Positions 48,815 through 60,957 of a stretch of DNA of 64,000 nucleotides are shown piece after piece. The DNA comes from Cunninghamia lanceolata (lineage: Eukaryota > Streptophyta > Pinopsida > Cupressales > Cupressaceae). The notes under the pieces were generated by a model. It saw only the letters and a list, made by a program, of their open reading frames with translations. It did no database searches and was not told the origin of the DNA. The stretch is taken from NCBI GenBank assembly GCA_027924645.1, contig BSBN01000242.1:2790001-2854000 (forward strand). Reading direction: 5' to 3'. Every line of letters begins with the position of its first letter. The first letter of the stretch is position 1. The position numbers were made by a program, and so were the translations under genes.

Positions 48815-49297
48815 TAGGGGAAAGGGGCCAGTAGCCGCCCACGCCCCAATAACCACTATGTTATTGTGCACTTGACCACCGAATTAAATTTTTAAAAAGA
48901 ACTAATACATGTAAAATAACAACCTAATAAATTAACACAAATGCACCAATACATGTTCACAGCTCCAATACATGTTCACAAATGCACCAATACATGTTCA
49001 CAACTCCAATAATTTAACCTGATAAATTAACACAAATGCACCAATTTGATGGCGAGAAGTTATTGGCACATCGTTGCGCATGTATGGGGTGACATGTTGA
49101 AATGACACTTTTTTGACCCATGTGCACATAATGCATCATACAGTGAAATGTATAAGTGCCCAAAAGTTGAAAGAATAGCTTTAAGCTCTTCGGTCGCATA
49201 CAGAGAAACCCAAAAAAATTGTCGAAATGCGATATGTCTAGCTATGAGCTGGACGTACACAAAGTTAGGGTGGGTGGCTACTAGCCCCTTTCCCCTA
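48815..49297. mobile_element. MITE-like element with terminal inverted repeats
   Basis: The 483-bp segment has inverted ends: left TAGGGGAAAGGGGCCAGTAG and right, on the complement, TAGGGGAAAGGGGCTAGTAG. Complementarity continues into CC(G/A)CCCAC, about 28 bp in total. The outermost TA on each side could be a TA target duplication, as in Tc1/mariner-type MITEs. The interior has no transposase. It holds direct repeats of AACACAAATGCACCAAT and ACATGTTCACA at about 48937-49045. Superfamily assignment is uncertain because a two-base TA duplication is weak evidence. Confidence 0.8.
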
Positions 49298-51000
49298 CTG
49301 CTAATCAATAAGAATTTAAAATCAATGGTATTTATTCAAGTTTTAATGTATGACTAAAAAATTCTTTTATTTTCAACTATTTAAATTTATTGAAATTCAA
49401 TTTATTGATTGCAGGGTTATCATCTACAATTCTCTATTTATAATGTCATATTGTTCTCTAACTTCGTAGAAAAATATTAGTTAGAATATAAAAATAATGT
49501 CTAATGTTGAAAAGGTATGTTAAAATTGTACCAATCATATAACATATGTCTTGTTAATGTGATCTCGTTGTAATTCTTGCATGCTACAATTGTTTGACAA
49601 TCACCCATTTTTTTTTTTTTGCCTCTTCTCCATATTTTTTCCCTTCATCTTATAGTTCTAGTTTGTGGATGTTGTAAATTTATTTCATCCCATGATAAGA
49701 GTTGTAATATCATGTGCTTGTTGCTATCATTCTAAAGTAGGACCTAGCAATGAAATGCCAAACCTTCTTGTTGTAATTTAAGTTGTTCATGAAATCTTGC
49801 AATCTCTTTGCCTCTCTAACCCCTGAAATTTCAAATATTCAAATTCAAATTTAATCAACTCTTGCTTGTTCCACTAGTCCTTGTGAGATGACTAAATATA
49901 TGTTTGCAAGACTTATCACTATGTGTTTGTCTTTAAAGGCATTCAATTGCATTCAAATCACACATACAAAAGCATCATTCAAATATTCATTTGAATTTAA
50001 GGAAGGACCATCCTAGGAACACTTTAATTGGAGCATCTAAAAGATATTTAAATCTATATAATCATTCTAGAGCACTTACACACATTGATTGTGTCTTCGA
50101 TCCTTAGCATGACCGTGAGGCCAGTCTTTTCCTAGGGTTAACCTAGGAGAACTTATCTCCTAACGATGTAGTAGTCATCTAGAGGTGTTCTCAAATATCA
50201 TCAATCTTCATAGCAAAGTAAACATCGATAAAATTGTTAAACCAAAGAGCAAAGACACACAAATTGTAGGTTTAGATTCATGTGTAAGAGGACATGTCTA
50301 TAACATTGGAATAATCTACTAGCATGGACTCAACCCTTATAGAGACACATATCTTGCATATATTTAAAGGCATTACACAAACATAAAGGTTATATTTCTA
50401 GTCCTAACATAATCCAAATTCTAAAGTTACATCAAAATCATCCATCTTCAAGCCTAGAGCTAAGTACATCTTTCCTTCTTTACATTTAATTTCTTGGAAT
50501 AACATTTATTGTTAATTACCACTCCCATGACTCTCAATCAATTAATCTAGGTTAATTTATGCTTATGTATATGCATCATATTTAATCACCCTAGATTAAT
50601 CTTAGGTAAAGGTTCTTTCGCTTTACATTTTGGTGAACTTGTTCACTCTTACATGACCTAGTTTTCCCCTAGGGCTTTCTCCTAAACATTAGGGTTTTAA
50701 AATCTTTAATTTTCTAGTTTTTCTTAGCTCTAGATCTAGAAGCCCCCTTTTTTTTGTGATTCATTACTATTTCATTATTTCATATTTTCTTTTTTATGGT
50801 TTTGAGCTTTGTTGCGATATATCTTTTACTCATCCCACCCACTCTTGGTTACTCCATTAGGTTTTCATTTTTACATCTAATATATAACTAGTATTTTTTT
50901 TTAATTTTTGAATTTGAAAGTGAATTATTGGGCTTTACCTTTCTATCTTATGTTTATGTCACAAGCTACTTGTGATCCAATCTTCCATTGAGGAGTGCTT
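49298..51000. other. Non-coding sequence, probably the 5' part of an old retroelement
   Basis: No gene recognised. Its position upstream of the plus-strand gag relic and its pyrimidine-rich, CTAGGGTTAACCTAGG-containing composition fit an old LTR and leader, but no boundaries could be set. Confidence 0.4.
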
Positions 51001-52706
51001 GTCTAAACACTAACTTGGTCACCAATCCAATAAGTTTGGGATCTATCTCCATACTCATGTTGAAAACAACTTAGAGGATAATCAATATTATGACCATGAT
51101 GTCCATGTAGCCAACCAAGATTTTGCTAATAAGCGAGATAGTTAGGCTAATGTGGGAAATCCTACACCACTAGATGATATGATTAATAATGTGTTCATTA
51201 ACAAGACATATGTATAATAGGTCTTGCAAGAAATTAATGCCAAGATTGATTCAACTATTGTGATATCACATCTACCTCCTTTCCTACTTCTACCATTGAT
51301 CCATCATCTACTATTACCCCTTCCACCACCACTCATCCTCATAATATTGCTACTACTAGTGTTCCATCACATAGTGATTATCCCTTCTCCACTTTCCCTC
51401 CTTAATATGGCCTTCCTCCAAACTTCGTCCCTCTTGGGATACTCACCTCTCACATGATGTATTAAACCTCCATGCTCATCTCATTAATTGCTAGACCTAA
51501 CTTATCACTACCCCTTTTAGTCAGTTCATCCCTACATGTTCTACCCCATCTCATGCCATGTCTATCCTTTATTTTACATCTCTATCCACCTCCATGCATA
51601 CCCTCAATTATCTTTCTACTTCAATGCCTCTTCCCCACCCTATGGCCTCTTCCATCCCTCATACTTCCCACACCCACTTTTATACATACCATAGTGGCCC
51701 TCAACACTCCCTTGTTATTCTTTCATGTTCCACCCTACATGCACTAATTCATAAGATAGATCAAGTTGATAAAGAGTGGATGCAATACCTAATGGGAAAA
51801 ACAATGAGGAATTCAAAGATGTTATACATACACCATAATATTATGAGATTGTTGAACATCCTCTACCTATGGGCTTTGTGACACCCCGTTTTTTATATAT
51901 TATGATGAAGGTGGTCTTAACACACATTTGATGTCATTTGTAACTCAACATGCATAGATTCCCATTATGAGGATTGACTATATTGGATAAATTATTTCAA
52001 TGGAGTCTTAAAGAATATGCTTTCAAGTGGTTCTTTTCACCTCCTCAAGGATCTGTTCACAAATTGATGATTTGACAAAGGTGTTATTAAAGCAATCCAT
52101 AGTTAATGTGGGCCTTAGAGTTATAGTTTTTGATCTATTTAAAATGACTTATACAATTTAATTCCTTATTCAATGAAATGATTAGTACCTTACATGATTT
52201 CAAATTGCAAAACATCTTTATTAAGGGATTGCTTAAACCAATTCTGGAGAATGTGTACCTAAATTATAGGCATGCATCTTTTTTAGACCTTTGTGAAAAT
52301 ATTAAAATTGTGGAATCCAAGTTGTTATGAAGACCTTTTTTCAAATGTGGATCATTAAGTCAAAAAAATTCATACCCTTCAAAGTATCAAAAGTCAAATG
52401 ATCTTTCAAAGGCTAATGGCACATGAAAATAAAGTTCATCAAGTTGCTAATACCTCTATTATTCCCCCATTCACACCAAATGCTACTTGGAAGTTTACTA
52501 AGCTTTGAGAATACATGGATGATGTTCTTTAGAGCTTACTGAGTGCTAATTTGATCACTCTTCCTCACATTCATCCATTGGATCCCAGCAAACTACTTCC
52601 TAGGACATTCAATGATCAAGCATTTTGTAATTTCCATATAGTTAAAGGCCATTACAATCAATTATGAATGGGTCTTAATCATAAGGTATAAGATGTTATT
52701 GTTAAC
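51001..52706 (+). pseudogene. Decayed Gypsy gag relic
   Basis: The clear part runs from about 51820 to the junction at 52706. HPLPMGFVTPRF is followed by a decayed DG and then THLMSF, which matches the LPxGFKxPKFxxYDG...HLxxF start of plant Gypsy Gag. Next comes WSLKEYAFKWFFSPPQGSVH, equivalent to the LxGxALxWYxxLPPxSI block. After it come FIKGLLKPILENVYLN with FLDLCENIKIVESKL, then FCNFHIVKGHYNQ and LNHKV, the (F/Y)CxxHxxxGHxTxxC-like end of the domain. Stops and frameshifts break it throughout. Upstream, 51001-51460 can be read as acidic then Pro/Leu-rich sequence that could be the N-terminus. The relic is cut at 52706 by the minus-strand Gypsy LTR, so its remainder should lie beyond the window. 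Confidence 0.65.
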
Positions 52707-55700
52707 TATAACATCACTATCCATAATGCTCAAGATTTAACTTAAACATTCATCTTAATCAAGAGATTAGTTAACAACATGATTATGCAAATCAATTCTT
52801 AACCATAAAAAATCATTATCTTTTCATCAATTAAGCATGTCATTCTAATCAGAATATAACAAAGCTTACAATACAATAATCATTTACAAATCTTTAGTGA
52901 GTAGCCATCACTAATCATGTACAAGTTATGCCCAAGGCATCATAAATTAATTCATATATTACAATAGACCATATGGTCATAAATGCAAACATTGTATCTG
53001 AAACCAATGACATCTATCTCCATAAGCCTCGGCTTGTCTCATGCTTAGGAAGGAGAGCATCATCCTAGTGATTTTCCACCAACCATGAACCTGCGATCCC
53101 CCACTCAACTTCCAAACTTGAAGTGGCCCTGTCCTTCACAGAAAGGTTAGATATTAGGAACCCTTAGGTTAGTCATACGAGTATCTGGTGTCGTGTCCTT
53201 CCTAATGTCTCACGGTCACACAACTATAGATCCACTCTAACTATGTATGACACTACTGGAGACACTAGGCCATCTGGAGCACTGTGGACTGACAATGCAT
53301 GCAGAGACGGATGCATTACTTTGGCCAAAGATTTATATACATAAATGTTACACAATGAACATTGTCATATGTCCACCACACTGACTTGACTTATAAGCTG
53401 TCATGTGCTACAATAAGTTCAAACCAACCTTTCTCTTTAGGTCTAGAATAAACGAGATCAATTCGATTCTTTGCACATGTCAGGACACTCGACTCCCATC
53501 ATGGTTTGGTTATGACTAAAAGGTTATTTTCATAACATGGAACTTGTGACTCCTCGTCACCTTGTTCCACTATGAAAATCATATCAAAATCGACCATTCT
53601 TGGTCTAGTATAAGTAGGATTCAATGCATTTAAGTCTAATCCTTGGACACTGGATTGTTATTTCGAAAACCATACTTAGGTTCTTAGTTTCAAAAACACT
53701 CGGTTACTAGTGACTCCAGGTCACATTATCCCATTTTCTAGAATAATGAATACAATCTTGCTTTCAACTCTCACCCTACTCGATCAATGTTTACCTTGTT
53801 TTCCTATTGTCATGGTTAAAAGAAATCGATCCATAATAAAAGAAAAGGCTCAAATCATAGTATGTTTTAAAAGTTCATAAAGACTCATAGAGTTGAACCC
53901 CTCTAATATCTTCTCTAGAATCTTTTATAAAGTCAATATAAAAACATAATTGCCATTTATATAGTCAGCTTTCATCTCATATAAGACCACTAGCTTATAA
54001 TAAAACTAGGGTAGATTCTAATATTGAAAGGTATATCAAGACTTTACTTCATAATGAAGGCAAGATTGAAGTCTCGACTCTCATGATAGCATTACTATGA
54101 TAGTGTAAGAATAGTATTCTATTACTCTCCTCAAAGAGTCATCGTGTTCACATAACATGTATATTTATTGATAGCCATTCGATTCTTGTCAACTTTTCTA
54201 TCGAATTGGCAAAATAAGGTTTCGAGTGTAGTAGCACGACCCATTTTATCTTGGGTTTACTGTGTTTAAAGTAATCGTGGTTATAGCCATCAAAAATAAT
54301 GATGAGGACTATTCAACAAGTCAATACCACTGTTATTCATTCATTACAGAATGTTGCCCTTTCAGGCTCATTTGCATATACAAATTTGCAAGAGTTAACA
54401 ACTGGTAATCATAAAGACATAAGACATCATTAAAGATGTATGGCACATAATATATGGCGCATAGGAACAAATAATACTTGTAGGTGCTCATGCATGCAAT
54501 CCCACATAAGGTTTATGGCCTCAAGCTGGCTGAGCACCACAAAAGAGCAACAGTTTCAAAGTATCATGAATTATATTTCATTTGGGGCTCTAAGAGCCTT
54601 CGACTACTGTTAACATTCATCGATATGCATAAATAAATATACAATCTCAACTATGTACATTAAAAGCAAAGTATTTCTTAATCTTTATAGTCAATAGTGC
54701 CGATGTTACTTTTAGATGAAAGGAAGTTATACTATATTGTAGTCAATATATTATATGAGATGAGGGCTCTAAATTAAAGATACTTGAATATATTTCATAG
54801 AGTTAAAGATGTAGGTTGTAGAGCTTGAACTCTTCTGGCTAATCTAGCCATTCTCTCTAACTATAATTCTCTACAACAAGAGAATGTAGCTCCTCAGTGT
54901 TCACCACCCGCACACCCCCTTCTCTCTCAAATTTTAACACTAGAAAATAATAACCAGAACTACCTAGACTCCAACTGAGCCCTTTCGTAAGACACCAAGA
55001 TGGTATTTGGTAACTAACCAAAGCATACTTTGTGCATGTGATCTGGGCTTGCCACCTAGTGGGATCTTTAGATCCACATAGCCCACTCAGCCTATTATCT
55101 CTCCTTTCCGACTCCTCGTGAGTTTAAGGATATCGATGAGGTAAGAATAAGATGAGATAAGATAGTTATTCACATAGTCAAGAGTTATTAACATTGATCT
55201 CTAAAGGGGCCCGTATATATATAAAAATATGAACACCCTCAACTAATAACATGGGTCGAAGAACTATTAAAATATGCAAAATCATCATAAAGATGAAAGA
55301 AAAAGATATCACATGAAAATCTTAGGGCAATCCGGGTCAAGTAATACTCCCCCATCAACGACGGTAAACTTTAGTCGATTGACTAGAAAATAAAGAAATA
55401 ATATCCCTATTTAAGAATAGGATAATGAGAGATCTCACTGACTCGTAACTCTAATATCATATGACTTGAGACGTTGTTCCAAGAACATTGTCTAGTTGTT
55501 AAAGCAACATCGACAAAATGAATCACAAGGATAGAATTACAAAGAAGGAAGACATGACTCATGACAAATTATAAGGGATTCAGAAGGACATGGAAACTGA
55601 TACTCAGATGACTAATCATCCTTGTTTACTCAACATCTAACCATTCCTCCAAGATAATACCCTCCCTTCTTTGAAGGTCATTAAATTTTCCTATTCACAC

Positions 55701-55912
55701 TCGAGACCACAAAATCTTGATCAATGCATCATAATCATATCTCATAATATAAAGTAATTAATGTTCAAAACTAATTAACATCAATCATTATCATCATTAA
55801 CATTGATCAATTTAGATATTTCCACAATATCAAATCATTTAACTATGACTAATCCTCTCAATTATCATGCAAAATTAATGATTAAGTCTAATTGTAAGTT
55901 GGTGATGTAACA
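52707..55912 (-). repeat. 3' LTR of the Gypsy element
   Basis: On the minus strand it starts TGTTACATCACCAACTTAC next to the polypurine tract at 55913-55923. Its other end reads TATAACATCAC where the right LTR has TGTAACATCAC, a decayed terminal TG. It is collinear with 60958-64000. Confidence 0.9.
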
Positions 55913-55923
55913 TATCTCCCCCC
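55913..55923 (-). promoter_or_regulatory. Polypurine tract of the Gypsy element
   Basis: The complement reads GGGGGGAGATA directly before the LTR start TGTTACA. It primes plus-strand synthesis in this family. Confidence 0.85.
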
Positions 55924-55984
55924 ATAATAATCATTGCCCCCGATGATTAATTGTCTTAAAAGTTAATCAACATAATAAGAAAAT

Positions 55985-56290
55985 GTTTCAAGAACATAAT
56001 CAATAAATGTTTCGAAAAAGATGAGGAAATCTAGCATGAAAGTCATCATAATTTTCCTAGGTGGCATTTTCCTTTGCATATTGGTTCCATTGGACCTTGC
56101 ATTGTGTTAATTCCTTGTTATGTAAGTGTAGCTTACGTGTTTCAAGCACCTTGATGGGCTCAATCACCACCACTCCTAGGTCTTTCACATGTAGAGTATT
56201 CCAAACAAGCATAGGAATTTGATTATCAATAGAATTAAACTTTTTCAAACATGAAACATGTTTCATCTTATAGGGGTTCAACACTTCCGT
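55985..56290 (-). pseudogene. Integrase C-terminal, chromodomain-like tail of Gypsy pol
   Basis: It reads VLETRKLHLHNKELTQCKVQW, then ENAT, a stop, and ENYDDFHARFPHLFE. This matches the VLDxRxxxLRxxxIxExxVxW...ATWE...FP chromodomain-like tail of plant Gypsy integrases. The stop is TAG at the position of the conserved Trp (TGG to TAG, one transition). Confidence 0.8.
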
Positions 56291-56295
56291 CCATA

Positions 56296-56900
56296 TTATG
56301 CTTCAAATGGAGCCATCGTAATAGCTGAATGATAGGAATTATTGTAGGTGAATTCCACCAAAGGAAGATAATCATCCCATTTGTACTGTTGATCCATGCA
56401 ATACATCTTCAATAAGTCCTCCAACACTTGGTTCACCCTCTTAGTTTGTTCACCCATCTTAGGATGATAACCAAATCTTATGTTCAACTGAGTACCAAGT
56501 GAAGAGAACAAGGTTTTCCAAAATCTTGATGTCATCTGTGCATCCCTATTTGAGACAATCTTCTTAGGAATACCATGTAATCTAAAAATCTCTTGAACAA
56601 ATTTTTGAGCAATAATGGGTGCCCCATCTATCAAGTTTCTAGGTATAAAATGAGTGGCTTTGGTGAGTCTATCCACCACAACCAAGATAGCATTGTGCCT
56701 ATTCCTTGACATAGGAATCTTGTGCGCAAAGTCCATACTTATAATTTGCCATTTCCACTTAGGAATTTCATGAGGGTATAAGAGCCCTGCTGGGTGATGG
56801 TGTTCCGCCTTCACCCTCTAGCATTTAATACATGTAGCTACAAAATTTGTAGCATCCCTCTTCATTACTTTCCAGAAATATAATGGTTTCACATCAATAA
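56296..56900 (-). pseudogene. Integrase core of Gypsy pol, inactivated
   Basis: The zinc-finger remnant is visible upstream (HPG..., then CIKC), followed by TAG at 56818-56820 where CQRVK would need CAG. The core reads SMDFAHKIP (first catalytic Asp kept) and VVVDRLTKATHFIP. Then comes IVSNRD, where the family has SDRD: the second catalytic Asp is Asn (codon 56548-56550). QTKRVN, where the family has QTERVN, shows the catalytic Glu as Lys (codon 56440-56442). The rest (LEDLLKMYCM, LPLVEFTYNNSYHSAI) is well kept. Two of the three DDE acids are lost, so it could not integrate DNA. Confidence 0.92.
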
Positions 56901-57177
56901 GTAACTTTGTTACTCCTGGATGCCTAGAATACGGTGCAAAGTAAACCTCCTTCCATACCATACTCCTTAACTCTACTAAGTTAGGTGTATACATCCTTCC
57001 CTTAAACCTTAATAACCCATCTGGTTCAATGTTGAATCCTTCATATCTCGAATTCTAGGGGTTTTCTTCAAGGGCTTGTTTTACCTTCTATAAAATCATC
57101 TCCCTTAGATTTTTGTAACACCTTATTCCTAAAATTAGAATGTAAAGAGATCATGGAGGAGATGTGTCTTCTCCTAC

Positions 57178-57705
57178 TCAAAGCATCTGCCACCCAATTT
57201 TCTTTTCCTTGTATATATATTTAATCTCGAAATCATAATCCGAGATGAATTCAAATGACCTTCTTTGATGAGCATTAAGATGGGGTTCAGTGAACAAATA
57301 TTTGAGTCCTTGGTGATCTATTTTCAACTGAAAAGGTTTCCCAAGTAGATAGTGTCTCCACATTTGAAGTGTGTGAATAACTTCTACAAGTTGCAAATCA
57401 TGTAGGGCATAATTTTGTTCATATTTTTTCATCTTACGTGATTCATACATGATGACCTATCCATCCTAGACTAGTACACCACCTAAGCCTTCCCTTGAGG
57501 CATTGGTAATGACTACAAATTAACCCATTGGGTTAGGTACTTTCAATATTGGTGCTAAAGTCAATTTTTCCTTTAGTAGGTCAAAGGCCTCCTGGAACTT
57601 TGCTAACCACTCAAATGTCTTTCCCTTTCTTTGCAAGGAAGCTATAGGATATGCAATTTTAGAGAAGATTTTCATGAACTTCCTATAATATCCAGCAAGG
57701 CCCAT
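57178..57705 (-). pseudogene. RT connection and RNase H of Gypsy pol, inactivated
   Basis: GLAGYYRKFMKIFSKIAYPI is the standard connection after RT. The RNase H start reads FVVITNAS where the family has TDAS, so the first catalytic Asp is Asn (codon 57502-57504). It continues with a stop, then MWRHYLLGKPF, IDHQGLKYL and DFEIKYIY. A one-base slip then turns the expected NWVADALSR into GWQML. Confidence 0.9.
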
Positions 57706-57879
57706 GAAACTTCAGACCTCATGAATATTCTTTGGTTCTAGCCATTCCAAAATAGCTTTAATTTTAGCTAGGTCCACAACTATTCCCTTAGCTAAACTTA
57801 TGTGGCCCAAATATTGTACTTCCTTCTGAAAGAAAGTACACTTCGAGAGCTTTTCATATAGTTTATGCTCTCTCAACCT

Positions 57880-58385
57880 CTAGAGAACAATTCTCAAATG
57901 CTGTAAATGATCTTCCTCATTTTTAGAATAAATCAAAATGTTATCAAGAAACACTAAAACACACTTGTCCAGACAGTCCCTGAACACATTGTTTATAAGA
58001 TTCATAAATGCCACCGACGTATTTGTTAATCCAAAAGGTAGGACAGTGAATTCATAATGTCCATACCTGGTTCTAAAGGATGTCTTATGGATGTACTCAT
58101 GCTTCAACCTCAATTGGTGATATCCAGACTGAAGATCAATCTTGGAAAATACTATTGCACCCCTCATCTAATCGATAGATCATCAATGTGAGGGAAAGGG
58201 TATTTGTTCTTAATGGTGGCTTTGTTCAACATGCGGTAATCTATGCACAACTACAAAGTGCCATCTTTCTTTTTCACAAAAATGACTAGCACTCTCCATG
58301 GTGACACACTGGGTCTAATTAACCCTTTATCTAACAGCTCTTGTAGTTGAGCTTTTAACTCCATTAGTTATGTAGTGGTTATTTT
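57880..58385 (-). pseudogene. Reverse transcriptase core of Gypsy pol, inactivated
   Basis: The N-terminal part (LCIDYRMLNKATIKNKYPFP, in another frame) precedes the open stretch 57880-58167. That has [15 protein letters not shown] with the first catalytic Asp, [16 protein letters not shown], and then FLDNILIYS. The last is the YxDD block, which in Gypsy is normally FLDDILIYS: the second Asp is Asn (codon 57940-57942). At least one frameshift separates the two parts, near 58170. It continues into a decayed LSKCTFF...YLGH segment toward the connection. Confidence 0.92.
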
Positions 58386-58652
58386 GTAGGGGGCTTTAGA
58401 AATAGGCTTTGACCCAAGAATAAAACCAATGGTGAAATCAAAGGCTCTTTTAGGAGGTAACCTCGGTAGTTCATCCAGAAATACGTCCTCAAAGTCTCTA
58501 AGGAATGGATACCTATCCATATCTGATCTTTTCTAACTTATGGACTCCTTCATCCCAACTTCATTAAGTTTCTAGGATTCATAAAACATTAAGTCATCTT
58601 GGAATTAAATTTCCTTAGTCTCATCTAGTTTTCCCATTTTGACAGCAAAAAG

Positions 58653-59153
58653 CTAGCATCTTTTCCTCTGGGCTCTTTTCATTTGCAAGGTAGAAATTTG
58701 CCTTAATTTGACTTCCCTAGATTTCCCTTGGAGAAAGACTTTGTTTCCAAAATCATCCAGACACTCTATTGTTTTGGCATAGCAATCCACTTTGGCTCGA
58801 TGTCTCCAAAGCCAATTTATCCCTAGGATGACATCATATGAACTTAGTGGGGCTTCATAAAGATTTACTTCCATGGAGAAGCTTGGAAGTTTAACCCTAG
58901 CCTCAAACAGACACTGCTTTACTTGAGCCTTGGTATGATTTGCATATTCTACAGACCAAGTGTTTTCCATGAATCCTACCTTTGTAGGAATTTTATTTAC
59001 AATTTTAGGGGAAACAAAGCATTCCGTAGCACCAGTATCAATCAAGACTGAAATTGGAGCTCTAAATAAAATACATGTTGTCTCGATGAGAGTTATTTGG
59101 TACTCGGCTTGCCGGTTGTCCAAGGCTACGTGGATGTGTTGTTGGAACACCAC
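58653..59153 (-). pseudogene. Aspartic protease region of Gypsy pol
   Basis: The open frame of 166 codons has APISVLIDTGATECFVSP, with the DTGA active site near residue 39, and YDVILGINWLWRHRAKVDC further on. Both are hallmarks of retropepsin-like proteases in plant Gypsy elements. The active-site motif itself is intact, unlike the RT, RNase H and integrase. Confidence 0.88.
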
Positions 59154-59179
59154 TTGCTGAGAAGGTAGAGGGTTTCCTC

Positions 59180-60232
59180 TTAGTTGTGCTCCTTGTTCTT
59201 TGTTGGGACATTGATTGGCATAGTGATCTCTGCCACAAGTGTAGCATCCACCTGTACTGGTCCTCGCCTCTCCTGAGGTTTACCAGAATTGTCTCCATTC
59301 TTCATGGAGTGATTATTCCCCTTTTTCTCTCCCTTGGACTTAGTTTGTTTATTCTTGGCCCCTTTGTCATTTTTCTCAGTATATTCCTTTTTCTTCCCCT
59401 TTTTCTTAGAGGACTGAGACGATTGAGACCAATTATATATCTTTCGATTTCTTTCCCTATAAGCCAACACAGCCTTTAGTTTATGTTCTTGCTTGATGAC
59501 CTTCTCGTAGACTTGGTCCATAGTGGTAGGACCATGATCATCAACCTTGCCCCCAATTTGGGCGTTTAACCCAATTATAAACTTTTGAATGTGAAATCTC
59601 TCATCCCGTTGGAACTGCGACACATACTTAAGCAAGCAGGTGAATTTTTCCCAATATTCATTTACTGACAAGTTGGCATGCTTCAGATTCTAAAAATCTA
59701 TGAGTTTTTTCATCATAAAACAACTACGATAATCATCTTTGCCTAAATATTTCCATGAATATGTCCCAAGTAAGGCTTGTAGACCTCAAGCCTAGTTCCA
59801 TCTTTTTATTCATCCACCACGTGGATTCTTCACCTGCTAGCTAGTATGCTCCCCATACCACCTTTATGATTTCATTATAGTTTTTGATTTCAAAATACTC
59901 CATTTCGATAAGCCATGCCTCCATGGCATCTCCTCTTATGGATCCATCACCTTTTTCATGTCATGAGGTAGTTCCATAGCCATAAGGCTCCTCTTATCCA
60001 CTTCATGTCTATCCTGGTAGTTGTTTTCCCCATGCTCACTTTGGGTGGTGTCATTATGACATTCTCCATCATCACCCCCATCATAAGCACCCCGCTTGGC
60101 TTCTTGTCGACCTCTTACTTCCTATTCAAAAGTTTCTACCCTCATCCTTGTTTCTTTCAACAAAGTCAAGATCTGGTCTAACTTAGACTCAGATTTCCAT
60201 GAAGGTGCTCCTTCATCCTGGCTATCCCCCAT
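59180..60232 (-). pseudogene. Gag of the Gypsy element, with zinc knuckle, frameshifted
   Basis: The first Met is at 60230-60232 (MGDSQDEGAPSW). The frame continues with several stops to the well-preserved 59180-59671 part: SVNEYWEKFTCLLKYV, FIIGLNAQIGGKV and a Lys/Ser-rich linker. Near 59260 the frame slips by one, and the neighbouring frame encodes GGCYTCGRDHYANQCPNKE, a CX2CX3HX4C zinc knuckle. The spacing of three between the second Cys and His departs from the common four but occurs in some plant Gypsy Gag proteins. Stops and slips show decay. Confidence 0.85.
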
Positions 60233-60493
60233 TCTGGTTCTAATCTAAACCTTTGCTGCAATCTACTTCTTCTTGAAGTTTGTAGGTTAATCACATATTA
60301 GTTTTTCCATGCCATTTAACTCATTCATTTTACAAATCTATTCACATTCATGTAATCTTTAACAAGCAAAGATTGTCAAAATTGCCATTGCATTGTAGTT
60401 TCCATTGGATTATATATAATCCACCAAAATTACAAAATTGTATTTACACCTTGCTACTGCAAGTCATTTACAAACTAGGATAACTTCCCATGT

Positions 60494-60781
60494 TCACATT
60501 TTCTTTTCAATCTTATGAGGGGAGGATACACATTGGTACCCCTTCCCAATCTCCTTAAGTACATTACAAAATTTAGGGGTATTTCCCTCAGGTGGTGCTT
60601 TAGGGGCAGACGGTGTTTCTGATGCATCAATAGATTTAGGGGTAGCCATCCTTTCTTCTTTCCCTAACTCTTGCTTGATGCATTTCTCGACATCAACGAA
60701 GGTTTCCTCATCAGTTAACCATGCTCCTACTAGGCAACTAGTCTGTTCAAGTTTCTTCATCCTCGAGGCTCGTGCCTTCAA
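60494..60781 (-). pseudogene. Small leader ORF between primer site and gag
   Basis: A 95-codon frame lies in the 5' leader of the Gypsy element. The first in-frame ATG gives MKKLEQTSCLVGAWLTDEET; the frame extends upstream through one TGA. It has a Pro/Ser/Ala-rich middle (ASETPSAPKAPPEG) and a Lys-rich end. I recognise no domain. It may be an accessory leader ORF or chance. No start context supports translation. Confidence 0.45.
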
Positions 60782-60940
60782 GATCTTTTGTTGTCATAGG
60801 TAACGTCCATGTTCTGTTACCTTCTTTGGAGGTGTTCTAATTATTACCATTCTGGCATATAACATCCAAACATTAGCACACTTAATGTTGGACACCAATA
60901 ATCATCAGTAGTGAGCTCATAGGTCCATGTATTGAACCCG

Positions 60941-60955
60941 GTAGCTCTGATACCA
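60941..60955 (-). promoter_or_regulatory. Primer-binding site of the Gypsy element, Met-tRNA type
   Basis: The complement reads TGGTATCAGAGCTAC, an intact match to the initiator-Met primer site, two bases inside the 5' LTR, which ends TGATGTTACA. Confidence 0.92.
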
Positions 60956-60957
60956 TA

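Noticed and set aside
51224..51881. Pro/Leu-rich and Ser/Thr-rich frames on the plus strand
   Set aside because: Overlapping frames from C/T-rich sequence; at most a decayed N-terminal part of the gag relic, not separate genes.
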